Shown: positions 17,031 through 26,285 of the stretch, piece by piece
Layout of the letters: every line of letters begins with the position of its first letter
Position numbering within the stretch: position 1 is the stretch's first letter
Source: Streptomyces sp. B21-105
GTDB lineage: Bacteria > Actinomycetota > Actinomycetes > Streptomycetales > Streptomycetaceae
Length of the DNA stretch: 64,000 bases
Assembly (NCBI RefSeq): GCF_036898465.1
Contig: NZ_JARUMJ010000001.1
Coordinates: 5,084,001-5,148,000 of the forward strand
Reading direction: 5' to 3'
Position numbers and translations under genes: made by a program
The notes under the pieces: generated by a model
Seen by the model: the letters and a program-made list of their open reading frames with translations, nothing else
Databases searched by the model: none
What the model was told of the DNA's origin: nothing

Positions 17031-17515
17031 GACGACGAGCGTGCCACAGCCTCGAGGGCCTCCGGCGCCCGCTCATGCGGCAGCTCGGGCCGCGGGTGCG
17101 GCTTGGCGTTCTGCAGGACGCCCGCCGTCTCCTTCATGGACGCGGCCACCTTCTGCGCTCCCTTGCCCTTCTGCGCCTTCTTGGCGAAGACCACGCCGAT
17201 CAGCACGAGGACGACCGCGACGAGCACGTTCGCCGCGAAGGACAGCAGGAAGCAGATCGCGAGGTTCCAGTCGCTCCAGGTCCGGATGCCGTACGCCAGG
17301 GCGAAGTTCAGCATCGGCAGGGAGAACACCAGGACCGCGCCGGCCACCGAGAACGCCCCGCCGCTCAGTGCGCCGCGCTTGACGTCCTGCTTCAACTGCG
17401 CCTTCGCCAGCGCGATCTCGTCGTGCACCAGCGCCGACAATTCGGTCGTCGCCGAGGCGAACAGCTGGCCGATGCTGCGTTCGGCGCCGACCGGGCTGCC
17501 GTCGGGTGCGCTCAT
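17027..17515 (-). CDS. Holin-X-type membrane protein (phage holin family, PF07332-like)
   Basis: A 162-residue membrane protein. It has an N-terminal amphipathic helical region (SIGQLFASATTELSALVHDE), two hydrophobic segments at about residues 52-75 and 85-110, and a charged C-terminus. This is the layout of the actinobacterial putative holin-X family, whose members are mostly chromosomal and of unknown role, despite the name. It starts at ATG 17515 and is coupled to the alpha/beta-hydrolase gene by a 4-bp overlap. Confidence 0.82.
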   Translation of the reverse strand: MSAPDGSPVGAERSIGQLFASATTELSALVHDEIALAKAQLKQDVKRGALSGGAFSVAGAVLVFSLPMLNFALAYGIRTWSDWNLAICFLLSFAANVLVAVVLVLIGVVFAKKAQKGKGAQKVAASMKETAGVLQNAKPHPRPELPHERAPEALEAVARSSS

Positions 17516-17577
17516 CGCGTTCTCCCTCTCCTGCTGCTGCTCTGAGATTCCGGGTTCTTTTGTACCGTCCCGTCAGA

Positions 17578-19050
17578 TCATGCCGGACGGTCGCCGTCCT
17601 CGCCTGCCCCGCCCGGCACTTCGGCAAGCCCGTGACGCGCGGCGGCGTCCTCCTGGGCGATCCGCCGGCTGATCTCCTCAGCCGTCCGGCGGTGTTCGGC
17701 GGCCTTGCGGTCGTGGATCTCCGCCATCCGCAGGTGGTACGCCGGGTCGTCCTGTTCGTAGACGTCGGGGATGCCGTCGAGGTCGTCGTCGCGCTCCTCC
17801 GTTTCGCACATCCGGCGATACCGGGCGTTGCGCAGTTTCAGCAGCACGGTCGCCAGGGACGCCGCGATCAGTGAGCCCAGCAGGACGGCGGCCTTGACCT
17901 CGTCGGTCAGGGCCGCGTCTCCCTCGAAGGCCAGCTCGCCGATCAGCAGCGAGACGGTGAAACCGATTCCGGCGAGGGACGCGACGGCGAAGACGTCCGC
18001 CCAGGCCAGGTCCTCGCTGAGCGAAGCCCGGGTGAAACGGACGGTCAGCCAGGTTCCGCCGAAGATGCCGAGCGTCTTGCCGACCACGAGGCCGAGTACG
18101 ACGCCCAGTGTCTCCGGCTGGCCGAACACGTCCGCGACGGCGTTGCCCGAAATCGCCACTCCGGCGCTGAACAGGGCGAACAGCGGGACCGCGACACCTG
18201 CGGAGAACGGTCGCACGAGATGCTCGATCCGCTCGCCGGGGGAGCTCTCCTCGCCGTCGCGCGTCGTGCAGCGCAGCATCAGCCCCATGGCGACGCCGGC
18301 GATCGTGGCGTGGATGCCGCTGTTGTACATCAACGCCCACACGATCAGCGAGAGCGGCAGATAGACGTACCAGCCGCGTACGCCCGAGCGCAGCAGCAGC
18401 CAGAAGACGACGAGCCCGGCGACCGCGCCCCCCAGCGCGGCGAAGTCGATGGTGCTCGTGAAGAAGACCGCGATGATCAGGATCGCGAAGAGGTCGTCGA
18501 CGACGGCGAGGGTGAGCAGAAAGGCGCGCAGCGCGCTCGGCAGCGACGTCCCGATGACGGCGAGCACGGCGAGCGCGAACGCGATGTCGGTGGCCGTGGG
18601 CACGGCCCAACCGCTCACATCGCCGCCGCCCGTGAGGTTCGTGAGCGTGTAGACGAGCGCCGGCACGGCCATGCCGCTCAGAGCGGCCGCGACCGGGAGC
18701 GCGGCGGCTCTCGGATCCTTGAGATCACCGGCGACGAGTTCGCGTTTGAGTTCGATGCCGGCGACGAAGAAGAAGACGGCGAGGAGGCCGTCGGCGGCCC
18801 AGTGCTCCACGGAGAGGTGGAGGCCCAGGGCCTCCGGGCCGAGGTGGAAGTGGCTCACGCTGTCGTAGGCGTCGTGCAGTGAGGGTACGTTCGCCCAGAT
18901 CAACGCGGCGACGGCGGCCACGAGCAGCAGCACCCCGCCGACGGTCTCGGTGCGCAGGGCGTTCGCGACGAAGTTCCGTTCGGGGAAGGAGAGCCGTCCG
19001 AACACCTTGCGGGGAGCGGGGGACGGGGCCGAGGGGCGGGGCGCGTTCAC
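17578..19050 (-). CDS. nhaA: Na+/H+ antiporter NhaA
   Basis: A 490-residue NhaA-type sodium/proton antiporter with about twelve membrane segments. Family marks are TATDIAFALAVLAVIG, whose Asp corresponds to the ion-binding region, and LAVVDDLFAILIIAVFF, with the paired Asp residues equivalent to D163/D164. GTG 19050 is preceded by CGGAGGT, so the upstream reading to 19143 is rejected. An extra cytoplasmic tail of about 75 residues follows the last helix and contains DDDLDGIPD, a calcium-loop-like motif, then a charged helical region rich in Arg, Glu and Ala. Typical bacterial NhaA (about 390 residues) lacks this tail. Confidence 0.92.
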   Translation of the reverse strand: MNAPRPSAPSPAPRKVFGRLSFPERNFVANALRTETVGGVLLLVAAVAALIWANVPSLHDAYDSVSHFHLGPEALGLHLSVEHWAADGLLAVFFFVAGIELKRELVAGDLKDPRAAALPVAAALSGMAVPALVYTLTNLTGGGDVSGWAVPTATDIAFALAVLAVIGTSLPSALRAFLLTLAVVDDLFAILIIAVFFTSTIDFAALGGAVAGLVVFWLLLRSGVRGWYVYLPLSLIVWALMYNSGIHATIAGVAMGLMLRCTTRDGEESSPGERIEHLVRPFSAGVAVPLFALFSAGVAISGNAVADVFGQPETLGVVLGLVVGKTLGIFGGTWLTVRFTRASLSEDLAWADVFAVASLAGIGFTVSLLIGELAFEGDAALTDEVKAAVLLGSLIAASLATVLLKLRNARYRRMCETEERDDDLDGIPDVYEQDDPAYHLRMAEIHDRKAAEHRRTAEEISRRIAQEDAAARHGLAEVPGGAGEDGDRPA

Positions 19051-19352
19051 GGGGGGACCTCCGGTCGGTGGGCAGGGCTGACTGCATGCCGACCAGACTT
19101 CCCGGCGCACCTGAGGTTCACGTTTCTTCCCGAGCCTACCCATGGCACGTCGGGTCGCATCACGAGCGTGCGCCTCTTATGCATTTCACGGGTGCCCCCA
19201 GGGGCGGACGTGCGGGTGCTCCCAGAAGCGGCGCGCGGGTGCTCCCGGGTGCGGACGCGGGGGCGCACGGGCGCGCGGGGGGCCCGTCCGGCGCGGCGTG
19301 CGCCGGACGGGCCTGTGGAGCGTGTCCGCGGGGCCTTGAGAAGCCCCCGGGC
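19051..19352. other. Spacer between acsA and nhaA
   Basis: These 302 bp hold the nhaA promoter side on the left and, on the right, a strong hairpin at the end of acsA. In between are imperfect repeats of GCGGGTGCTCCC (around 19210-19250). No gene is supported. Confidence 0.45.
19281..19313 (-). terminator. Hairpin terminator after acsA
   Basis: Perfect 14-bp arms (GGCCCGTCCGGCGC and its complement) with a 5-base loop lie 40 bp past the acsA stop. There is no T-tract, which is common for Streptomyces terminators. Confidence 0.75.
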
Positions 19353-21314
19353 TCAGTCCTCGCTGGGTGCGGCGGGGAGCTTGGCCTGGATGAGGTCCAT
19401 GACCGTTGAGTCGGTCAGCGTCGTGACGTCACCCAGCTGACGGTTCTCCGCGACGTCCCGCAGCAGCCGGCGCATGATCTTGCCGGAGCGGGTCTTCGGC
19501 AGCTCCGCGACCGGCAGGACGCGCTTCGGCTTGGCGATCGGGCCGAGCGTGGCGCCGACATGGTTGCGCAGGTCGGCGACGAGTTGCTCGTCCTCCGCGT
19601 TCGCGGTGCCGCGCAGGATGACGAAGGCGACGATGGCCTGCCCGGTCGTCTCGTCCGCGGCGCCCACGACGGCCGCCTCGGCGACGGACGGGTGGGACAC
19701 CAGCGCGGACTCCACCTCGGTGGTGGAGATGTTGTGACCCGACACCAGCATCACGTCGTCGACGCGGCCGAGGAGCCAGACGTCCCCGTCGTCGTCCTTC
19801 TTCGCTCCGTCGCCCGCGAAGTACCTGCCCTCGAAGCGGGACCAGTACGTGTCGAGGAACCGCTGGTCGTCGCCCCAGATGGTGCGCAGCATCGACGGCC
19901 ACGGCTCGGTCAGGACCAGATAGCCGCCGCCGCCGTTCGGCACCTCGTTGGCCTCGTCGTCGACGACGGTCGCGCAGATGCCCGGCAGCGGAGTCTGCGC
20001 CGACCCCGGCTTGGTCGCCGTCACGCCCGGCAGCGGCGAGATCATCATCGCGCCGGTCTCGGTCTGCCACCAGGTGTCCACGACGGGCGTGCGGTCGCCC
20101 CCGATGTGCTTGCGGTACCAGATCCACGCCTCGGGGTTGATCGGCTCCCCGACCGAGCCCAGCACCCGCAGGCTGCCGAGGTCGAACTTCGCGGGGATGT
20201 CGTCGCCCCACTTCATGAAGGTGCGGATGGCGGTCGGCGCCGTGTACAGGATCGTGACCCCGTACTTCTGCACGATCTCCCAGAAGCGGCCCTGGTGCGG
20301 TGTGTCGGGCGTGCCCTCGTACATGACCTGCGTCGCGCCGTTGGCCAGTGGCCCGTACACGATGTACGAGTGGCCGGTGACCCAGCCGACGTCGGCGGTG
20401 CACCAGTACACGTCGGTCTCGGGCTTGAGGTCGAAGACCGCGTGGTGGGTGTACGCGGTCTGCGTGAGGTAGCCGCCGGACGTGTGCAGGATGCCCTTCG
20501 GCTTACCCGTGGTGCCGGAGGTGTAGAGGATGAAGAGCGGGTGTTCGGCCTCGAACGCCTCAGGTGTGTGCTCGGCCGACTGCCGGTCCACGGCCTCGTG
20601 CCACCACACGTCCCGGCCCTCGGTCCAGGCCACGTCCTGGCCGGTGCGCCGCACCACGAGGACGTGCTCGACGTTGTCCACGCGCGCGACGGCGTCGTCC
20701 ACGGCCGGCTTCAGGGCGGACGGCTTGCCGCGCCGGTAACCGCCGTCGGACGTGATGACGACACGGGCGTCCGCGTCCTGGATCCGGGTGGCCAGCGCGT
20801 CCGCCGAGAACCCGCCGAAGACGACGGAGTGCGCCGCGCCGATCCGGGCGCAGGCGAGCATCGCGATCGCCGTCTCGGGGATCATCGGCATGTACACCGC
20901 GACCCGGTCGCCCTTCCGAACTCCCAGCTCCAACAAGGCGTTGGCGGCCTTGGACACCTCGTCCTTGAGCTCTGCGTAGGTGAGCGCGCGGCTGTCGCCC
21001 GGCTCGCCCTCGAAGTGGATGGCGACCCGGTCTCCGTTGCCGGCCTCCACGTGCCGGTCGACGCAGTTGTAGGCGACGTTGAGCTCGCCGTCCTTGAACC
21101 ACTTGGCGAACGGCGGGTTCGACCAGTCCAGCGTCTCGGTCGGCTCTTTGGCCCAGGTGAGCCGACGGGCCTGCTCGGCCCAGAAGCCGAGCCTGTCAGC
21201 CTTGGCCTGCTCGTACGCCTCCGCCGTGACGTTGGCGTGGGCCGCCAGCTCGGCGGGCGGCGTGAACCTGCGCTCTTCCTTGAGCAGGTTGGAAAGTGAA
21301 GGAGACTCGGTCAT
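19353..21314 (-). CDS. acsA: Acetyl-CoA synthetase (AMP-forming)
   Basis: A 653-residue acetate-CoA ligase that makes acetyl-CoA from acetate, ATP and CoA through acetyl-AMP. Core motifs are [12 protein letters not shown], the substrate pocket segment [14 protein letters not shown], and the C-terminal [12 protein letters not shown], where the lysine is the known acetylation switch site controlled by Pat/CobB-type enzymes. ATG 21314 ([17 protein letters not shown]) has GGGGGAGGAGAG upstream; the longer frame to 21416 is not supported. It is monocistronic, bordered by a terminator hairpin on its 3' side. Confidence 0.95.
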   Translation of the reverse strand: MTESPSLSNLLKEERRFTPPAELAAHANVTAEAYEQAKADRLGFWAEQARRLTWAKEPTETLDWSNPPFAKWFKDGELNVAYNCVDRHVEAGNGDRVAIHFEGEPGDSRALTYAELKDEVSKAANALLELGVRKGDRVAVYMPMIPETAIAMLACARIGAAHSVVFGGFSADALATRIQDADARVVITSDGGYRRGKPSALKPAVDDAVARVDNVEHVLVVRRTGQDVAWTEGRDVWWHEAVDRQSAEHTPEAFEAEHPLFILYTSGTTGKPKGILHTSGGYLTQTAYTHHAVFDLKPETDVYWCTADVGWVTGHSYIVYGPLANGATQVMYEGTPDTPHQGRFWEIVQKYGVTILYTAPTAIRTFMKWGDDIPAKFDLGSLRVLGSVGEPINPEAWIWYRKHIGGDRTPVVDTWWQTETGAMMISPLPGVTATKPGSAQTPLPGICATVVDDEANEVPNGGGGYLVLTEPWPSMLRTIWGDDQRFLDTYWSRFEGRYFAGDGAKKDDDGDVWLLGRVDDVMLVSGHNISTTEVESALVSHPSVAEAAVVGAADETTGQAIVAFVILRGTANAEDEQLVADLRNHVGATLGPIAKPKRVLPVAELPKTRSGKIMRRLLRDVAENRQLGDVTTLTDSTVMDLIQAKLPAAPSED

Positions 21315-21707
21315 ACGCCACTCTCCTCCCCCAGCAGGTTGGCCAGGCTTTCGTTGTTCACGACATCTCCCTCTCGAAGGGTGTCCGTGTCCGTTGTGTC
21401 CCAGGCCACAGCTCATCAGACCTGAGGGGCCGGTGACAAGGGCCGACGAATAATTGGTTTAGACCTGTCAGGGTCGGGGTGACGCGAGGGTGCTCGCCCC
21501 CGTCGCGGTGAGCCAGGGGTCATCCGTACCCACGGACACGGAGCGGGAGGAGTTCAGCGGGTGTAACCCCTCTCACATCGGTTGTCGCATCACGGCACCT
21601 CCCCGTCTGCGTACCTCCTCATTTCCTCGGCCGGTGCGCCGCTGCCCTCCCGCCCGAGTCCGGAAAGGCAGCGGTGCGTGGTGCGTTTACGCTTGCGCGT
21701 CGGGGGC
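21315..21707. promoter_or_regulatory. acsA promoter region
   Basis: No gene is supported in these 393 bp. An AT-rich stretch at about 21445-21465 (GAATAATTGGTTTAGACC) upstream of acsA is the best place for its promoter. The right end lies beside the stop of the SulP-carbonic anhydrase gene. No clear operator is visible. Confidence 0.4.
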
Positions 21708-24569
21708 TCAGGCGGACACGTCCGTCGCCCCTACGTGGTCGAAGACCTCGCCGCCGCCCTGCTCGGCCCCGGTGAGCAGATACGTCTGGGCCTCGCCCAC
21801 ATGGAAGTACAGCCCGTGCAACTCCAACGTCCCGGCCTGCAACGCCCGGGTCACGGACGGGTGGGTCCGCAGATGCTCCAGCTGCTGGACGACATTGGTC
21901 AGGCACAGCTGCTCGACCGTGTCCGCCGCCGCCCGCCCGGCCAGCCGGGCGACGGGACGGCCGTCGTCGGCCATCCGATCCAGGCTCGGCAGGCCGTGCC
22001 GCAGCCACCGTCTCAGCGGTGTGCGCGCCGGGCCGGGCTCGCAGGTGAGCAGTGCCTGCATGGCGCCGCACCCCGAGTGCCCGCACACCGTGATGGATCG
22101 CACGTCGAGCACGTCCACCGCGTACTCGATCGCGGCGGCCACCGAGTCGTCCCCGCTCTCCTGCCCCGTCGGGGGCACCAGGTTGCCCACGTTGCGCACC
22201 ACGAACAGGTCGCCGGGACCACTGGAGGTGATCATCGACGTGACCAGCCGTGAATCGGCGCAGGCGAGGAACAGCTGGGACGGCTGCTGCCCCTCCCGTG
22301 CCAGTCGGGCCAGCTCGCCCCGCACCAGTGGCGCGGTGTTGCGCTGAAACGCGCTGATGCCACGGACGAGCCGACGTGCGCTCGGCTCGGACGTGCTCGG
22401 TCCGGTTCCGCCCCCGGAACCCACGGCTCTGCCGGCGCCGGACCCCACGGCTCTGCCGGCACCGGCGGACCGGTGAGCCCCGGCGTCGCCGTGGCCGGCA
22501 ACGGCCTTCCAGGTTCGGGCGGCGGCCTCGATGCCGGGCATCGGGCCGACTTCAGGAGCCCCGTCGGCGTCGGCGGCCCCGTCGTCCTTTGGCCGGGCAC
22601 TGCCCACCCTGGCCCGGGCCCCATCGACCCCAGGCCGGTCCTCGTCGACCCCGGCTTCGGCCACCGCCCCGCCGGAGCCGGTGACGCGCGCGGAGCCGTG
22701 CACTGGTCCGTCGGGCACTGCTTCCCCGTGTCCCGGCTCGCCGTGCCGTCCGACCGGCTTCCCGGCCGACGTCGTCGGCTCCGAGCCGGCGGGTCTGCCG
22801 CCGGGACGGTTGTCGGCACTGCCGTCTGCGCCGTCGCCGTCAGCGGTGTCGTCGGTGTACTCGTCGAGGGACGAAGGGGCGGAACGCGGCTGTTCGCACT
22901 GGTGGTTGCGCCAAGGCGTCCAGGGACGGCAGCGGCAGTCGGCGAGGGCGGCGCCCACTTCCTGGCCGTCAGCCGGGTGTTCGACGCCGGCGGGTTCGAG
23001 GATTCTGCCCCCGAATGCGGAGCGCCGGCCGGCCAGGTCGACGGAGCCGCCGTGCGCGGTGTGCGTCTTCTGCCAGTGCTGCAGGGACTCGTAGGCGGCG
23101 TGATCCATGAAGGAGCCGTCCAACTCCACCACGACATGGGTTCCTTGCGGGACGAGGTGCAGGATTCGGCTGAGCCGCGGCACGGCGAGGAACGTCAACT
23201 GGCCTCTGACCTGTACGTGATGGACTCCTTCCTTCTCGTGGTGCGTGATGCGGGTGCGGGCGAGGCGGTGCAGGGCCACCGCGACCCCGACGGCGATGCC
23301 GAGGGCCACGCCTTCGAGGACGCCGAGGGCGACCACTCCGAGGGTGGTGACGGCGTACACCAGTACCTCTCGGTGGCGCGTCACCGAGCGAATGTGGTGC
23401 AGGGACACCATCTGGATGCCGACGGCCATCACCAGGGCGGCGAGTGAGGCGAGCGGGATGAGATCCAGGATCGGGACCATCAGCAGCGCGGCGACTACTA
23501 CGAGAACGCCGTGCAGCATCGTGGAGTTCCGGCTCGCGGCACCGGCTCGGACATTCGCCGAACTGCGCACGGCCACGCCCGCGACGGGGAGTCCTCCGAG
23601 CGCGCCGGAGACGATGTTGGCCGCCCCCTGGCCCAGCAGTTCGCGGTCCAGGTCGGAGCGGCCGACGCGGGCGGAGCGGGAGCCGAGCAGGCCGGGGCGG
23701 GTGGCGATCATCTTGTCCACGGCAACCGCGCCGAGCAGAGACTGGACACTGCAGACGAGCGTGGTGGTGACCACGGCGGCCACCAGCCCGAGCACCGGTC
23801 CCTCGGGGAGGCCGGCCAGGGCGTGACTGCTCCAGGACGGCAGGTCGACCTTCGGCAGGGCAAGGCCGGCGAGAGCGGCCGCGGTGGTGGCGCCGTTGAC
23901 CGCGACCAGCGCGGCGGGCACCTTGTTCAACAGCCGGCCCGCCCGGCCGGGGATACGCGGCCAGAGCAGCAGCAGGGTCAGCGTCAGCGCGCTCACGACG
24001 ACGGCCGCGGGATGCAGGCCCGCCAACTGAGCGGGCAGAGCACGAAGGTTGTCGAGGACGGAGCTCTGCGGGTTGCCGCCGAGGACGACATGGAGCTGGG
24101 CGACGGCGATGGTGATGCCGATGCCGGCGAGCATGCCGTGCACGATGGCGGGGCTGACGGCGAGGGCCGTGCGCGCCACGCGCAGGCAGCCGAGACCCAG
24201 TTGGGCGATCCCGGCGAGGACGGTGATGGCGCAGGTGGTCCGCCATCCGTAGCGCTGGATGAGATCGGCGGTGACGACGGTCAGACCGGCAGCGGGGCCG
24301 CTGACCTGGAGCGGTGAACCGCCGACCCAGCCGGCGACGATCCCGCCGGCGGCGGCGGCCACGAGGCCGGCCTGAAGGGGCGCGCCGGTGGCGAGGGCGA
24401 TGCCGAGGGACAGCGGGAGGGCGATCAGGAACACCGCGATCGAGGCGGACACATCGGCGCCCGCGACGTGGAAGCGGCGGTGAGGGGGCGGTGACGGACT
24501 GTGGGACTGCTGGACGCGCTTCGTGCGCGTCGAGTGGGCGGTGGTGCGGGTGGGGACGCAGGCGGACAT
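21708..24569 (-). CDS. SulP anion transporter fused to beta-carbonic anhydrase
   Basis: This 953-residue protein joins three modules. Residues about 38-450 are a SulP permease core with 10-14 membrane segments. A STAS-type domain follows (about 465-560; VVVELDGSFMDHAAYESL). After a low-complexity Gly/Ala/Asp/Pro linker of roughly 190 residues comes a beta-carbonic anhydrase (about 765-953) with zinc ligands in LACADSRL and CGHSGCGAM. SulP-carbonic anhydrase fusions are known in bacteria and are thought to couple bicarbonate transport to CO2 hydration. ATG 24569 has CCGGAGGAGACGGG upstream. The linker is so repetitive that its length probably varies between strains. Confidence 0.9.
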   Translation of the reverse strand: MSACVPTRTTAHSTRTKRVQQSHSPSPPPHRRFHVAGADVSASIAVFLIALPLSLGIALATGAPLQAGLVAAAAGGIVAGWVGGSPLQVSGPAAGLTVVTADLIQRYGWRTTCAITVLAGIAQLGLGCLRVARTALAVSPAIVHGMLAGIGITIAVAQLHVVLGGNPQSSVLDNLRALPAQLAGLHPAAVVVSALTLTLLLLWPRIPGRAGRLLNKVPAALVAVNGATTAAALAGLALPKVDLPSWSSHALAGLPEGPVLGLVAAVVTTTLVCSVQSLLGAVAVDKMIATRPGLLGSRSARVGRSDLDRELLGQGAANIVSGALGGLPVAGVAVRSSANVRAGAASRNSTMLHGVLVVVAALLMVPILDLIPLASLAALVMAVGIQMVSLHHIRSVTRHREVLVYAVTTLGVVALGVLEGVALGIAVGVAVALHRLARTRITHHEKEGVHHVQVRGQLTFLAVPRLSRILHLVPQGTHVVVELDGSFMDHAAYESLQHWQKTHTAHGGSVDLAGRRSAFGGRILEPAGVEHPADGQEVGAALADCRCRPWTPWRNHQCEQPRSAPSSLDEYTDDTADGDGADGSADNRPGGRPAGSEPTTSAGKPVGRHGEPGHGEAVPDGPVHGSARVTGSGGAVAEAGVDEDRPGVDGARARVGSARPKDDGAADADGAPEVGPMPGIEAAARTWKAVAGHGDAGAHRSAGAGRAVGSGAGRAVGSGGGTGPSTSEPSARRLVRGISAFQRNTAPLVRGELARLAREGQQPSQLFLACADSRLVTSMITSSGPGDLFVVRNVGNLVPPTGQESGDDSVAAAIEYAVDVLDVRSITVCGHSGCGAMQALLTCEPGPARTPLRRWLRHGLPSLDRMADDGRPVARLAGRAAADTVEQLCLTNVVQQLEHLRTHPSVTRALQAGTLELHGLYFHVGEAQTYLLTGAEQGGGEVFDHVGATDVSA

Positions 24570-24905
24570 GGTTCCCGTCTCCTCCGGGGCGGCGCGGTCG
24601 CGGAACAGGTGGTCCCCCGGCTGTGGCGGGGGCGGTCGCGGCCGTGGGTCACGGCATGCAGCGGCGGGATGAATTCCAACGCTCGGTAAACAGATCGTAA
24701 TGCAGAGTAAAGGTCAAGCATGGATTTTTGTGGCAAATAGGGCAACGAATCGCCTGAAAGGGTGAAGTGGTCTTTTTGTCGGCTTGTCGTATTAATTCCT
24801 TCTCGGCCCTATGCGATCTTGACGGCGCCGTCGGCTCGATCCGGCGCGTCATCAGAGAACGCCCTCGTCGGCGTTGGCCGAGAGAAGGAAGAAGGTGGGC
24901 GGAAC
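24570..24905. promoter_or_regulatory. Divergent promoter region
   Basis: These 336 bp separate the SulP gene (minus) from the lipoprotein gene (plus). The middle part (about 24680-24800) is unusually AT-rich for the window (for example ATGGATTTTTGTGGCAAATA) and should hold both promoters. No gene is supported; frames starting near 24762 have no good ribosome-binding site. Confidence 0.5.
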
Positions 24906-26186
24906 ATGGCCGCCACCCAGAGGATCGCCGCAGGCGCAGTGGTCGCCGCGGCCGTAGCCGCATCGCTCGCCGGTTGCGCCACGGGAACCGGTGGTTCCCA
25001 TGGCTCCGAGGAAGGGGTGTCGGGGGCGGAGAAGGCGAAGCCGGCTCCGGCGCCCAAAAGCCTCGTCCGGCTGATCGGCGACGGCTCCACCGCGTACACC
25101 GGAGCACAGCCCCACCTGCCCAGGGCCGAACGCCTGAAGCCGGGCCAGAAGCCGCCCCAGTTCGTGGTCTTCTCCTGGGACGGCGCCGGCGAGGACAGCC
25201 AGAAGCTGTTCTCGCACTTCCGCAAGGTCGCCAGGGACAACCACGCGACCATGACCTACTTCCTCAGCGGCGTGTACATGCTGCCGGCGGAGAAGGCCGA
25301 CCTGTACAAACCGCCACAGCACTCGCCGGGCCGCTCGGACATCGGGTTCAACGACGAGCAGGGCATCGCCGCAACCGTGAAGCAGCTGCGCCTGGCGTGG
25401 CTGGAGGGCAACGAGATCGGCACCCACTTCAACGGTCACTTCTGCGGCAAGAACGGCGGCGTCGGCGAGTGGTCCGTCGAGGAGTGGAAGGACGAGATCG
25501 ACCAGGCCAAACAGTTCGTCAAGACCTGGAAGAGCAACACCGGCATGAAGAAGGCGGCCCCGCTGCCCTTCGACTACGACAAGGAGCTCGTCGGCGCGCG
25601 CACGCCCTGCCTCGAGGGGCAGAAGAACTTCATGACGGCCGCGCGCGGGCTCGGCTTCCGCTACGACACGAGCGGCGTCAACAACCAGGTCTGGCCGGGC
25701 AAGAAGCAGGGCCTGTGGGACCTGTCCATGCAGCTCGTGCCCTTTCCCGGCCACCGCTACGAGCAGCTCACCATGGATTACAACTACATGGTCAACCAGT
25801 CTGGGACCGCCACCCAGGGCGACCGGACCAAGTTCGCCTACTGGGGCGACCAGATGCGCGACAGCCTGCTCAAGGGCTTCGGCCGGGCCTACGACGGCAA
25901 CCGCGCACCGCTGATCATCGGCAACCACTTCGAGTCCTGGAACGGCGGCACGTACATGCGCGCCGTCGAGCAGGTCGTCGCGCACGTCTGCAACAAACCC
26001 GACGTGCGCTGCGTGTCCTTCCGGCAGCTGGCCGACTGGCTGGACGCCCAGGACCCGGCGGTCCTGGCCAGGCTGCGCACCCTGGACGTGGGCGAGGCCC
26101 CGAAGCAGGGCTGGGCGTCCTTCCTCTCCGGCGCCCCGGCCCCGGCGCCCAAGGGCGTGCCCGGGGTGCCGGCGGTCGGGCGGTAG
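24906..26186 (+). CDS. Secreted lipoprotein with polysaccharide-deacetylase-like domain
   Basis: A 426-residue exported lipoprotein. The signal peptide ends in the lipobox SLAGC (Cys near residue 23). The mature protein carries a seven-stranded NodB-like barrel: VVFSWDGAGED (first Asp), ATMTYFLSGVY, NEIGTHFNGHFCG (metal-binding His pair), and late IIGNHFESWNGG. These resemble polysaccharide deacetylases, but the order of ligands is not the textbook NodB pattern, so the catalytic activity is inferred. ATG 24906 (MAATQRIAAGAVVAA) is chosen for the signal peptide. It ends convergent to the CooC-like ATPase gene with a hairpin between. Confidence 0.82.
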   Translation: MAATQRIAAGAVVAAAVAASLAGCATGTGGSHGSEEGVSGAEKAKPAPAPKSLVRLIGDGSTAYTGAQPHLPRAERLKPGQKPPQFVVFSWDGAGEDSQKLFSHFRKVARDNHATMTYFLSGVYMLPAEKADLYKPPQHSPGRSDIGFNDEQGIAATVKQLRLAWLEGNEIGTHFNGHFCGKNGGVGEWSVEEWKDEIDQAKQFVKTWKSNTGMKKAAPLPFDYDKELVGARTPCLEGQKNFMTAARGLGFRYDTSGVNNQVWPGKKQGLWDLSMQLVPFPGHRYEQLTMDYNYMVNQSGTATQGDRTKFAYWGDQMRDSLLKGFGRAYDGNRAPLIIGNHFESWNGGTYMRAVEQVVAHVCNKPDVRCVSFRQLADWLDAQDPAVLARLRTLDVGEAPKQGWASFLSGAPAPAPKGVPGVPAVGR

Positions 26187-26235
26187 CCGAGGGGGATCGT
26201 CGACGCCGGCGGCCGCCGGTGCCGTCCGGCGGACA

Positions 26236-26265
26236 CGGCAGGCGCCGCCGACGCGGCGCCTGCCG
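26236..26265. terminator. Bidirectional hairpin terminator
   Basis: A perfect 13-bp stem (CGGCAGGCGCCGC with its complement) and 4-base loop lie in the 99-bp gap between two convergent genes, so it can serve both. Confidence 0.75.
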
Positions 26266-26285
26266 AAGGGGGGAGGCCCAGCCCG

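Noticed and set aside
17027..17515. Prophage lysis gene
   Set aside because: Holin-X-type proteins are common in actinobacterial chromosomes and no other phage genes are near.
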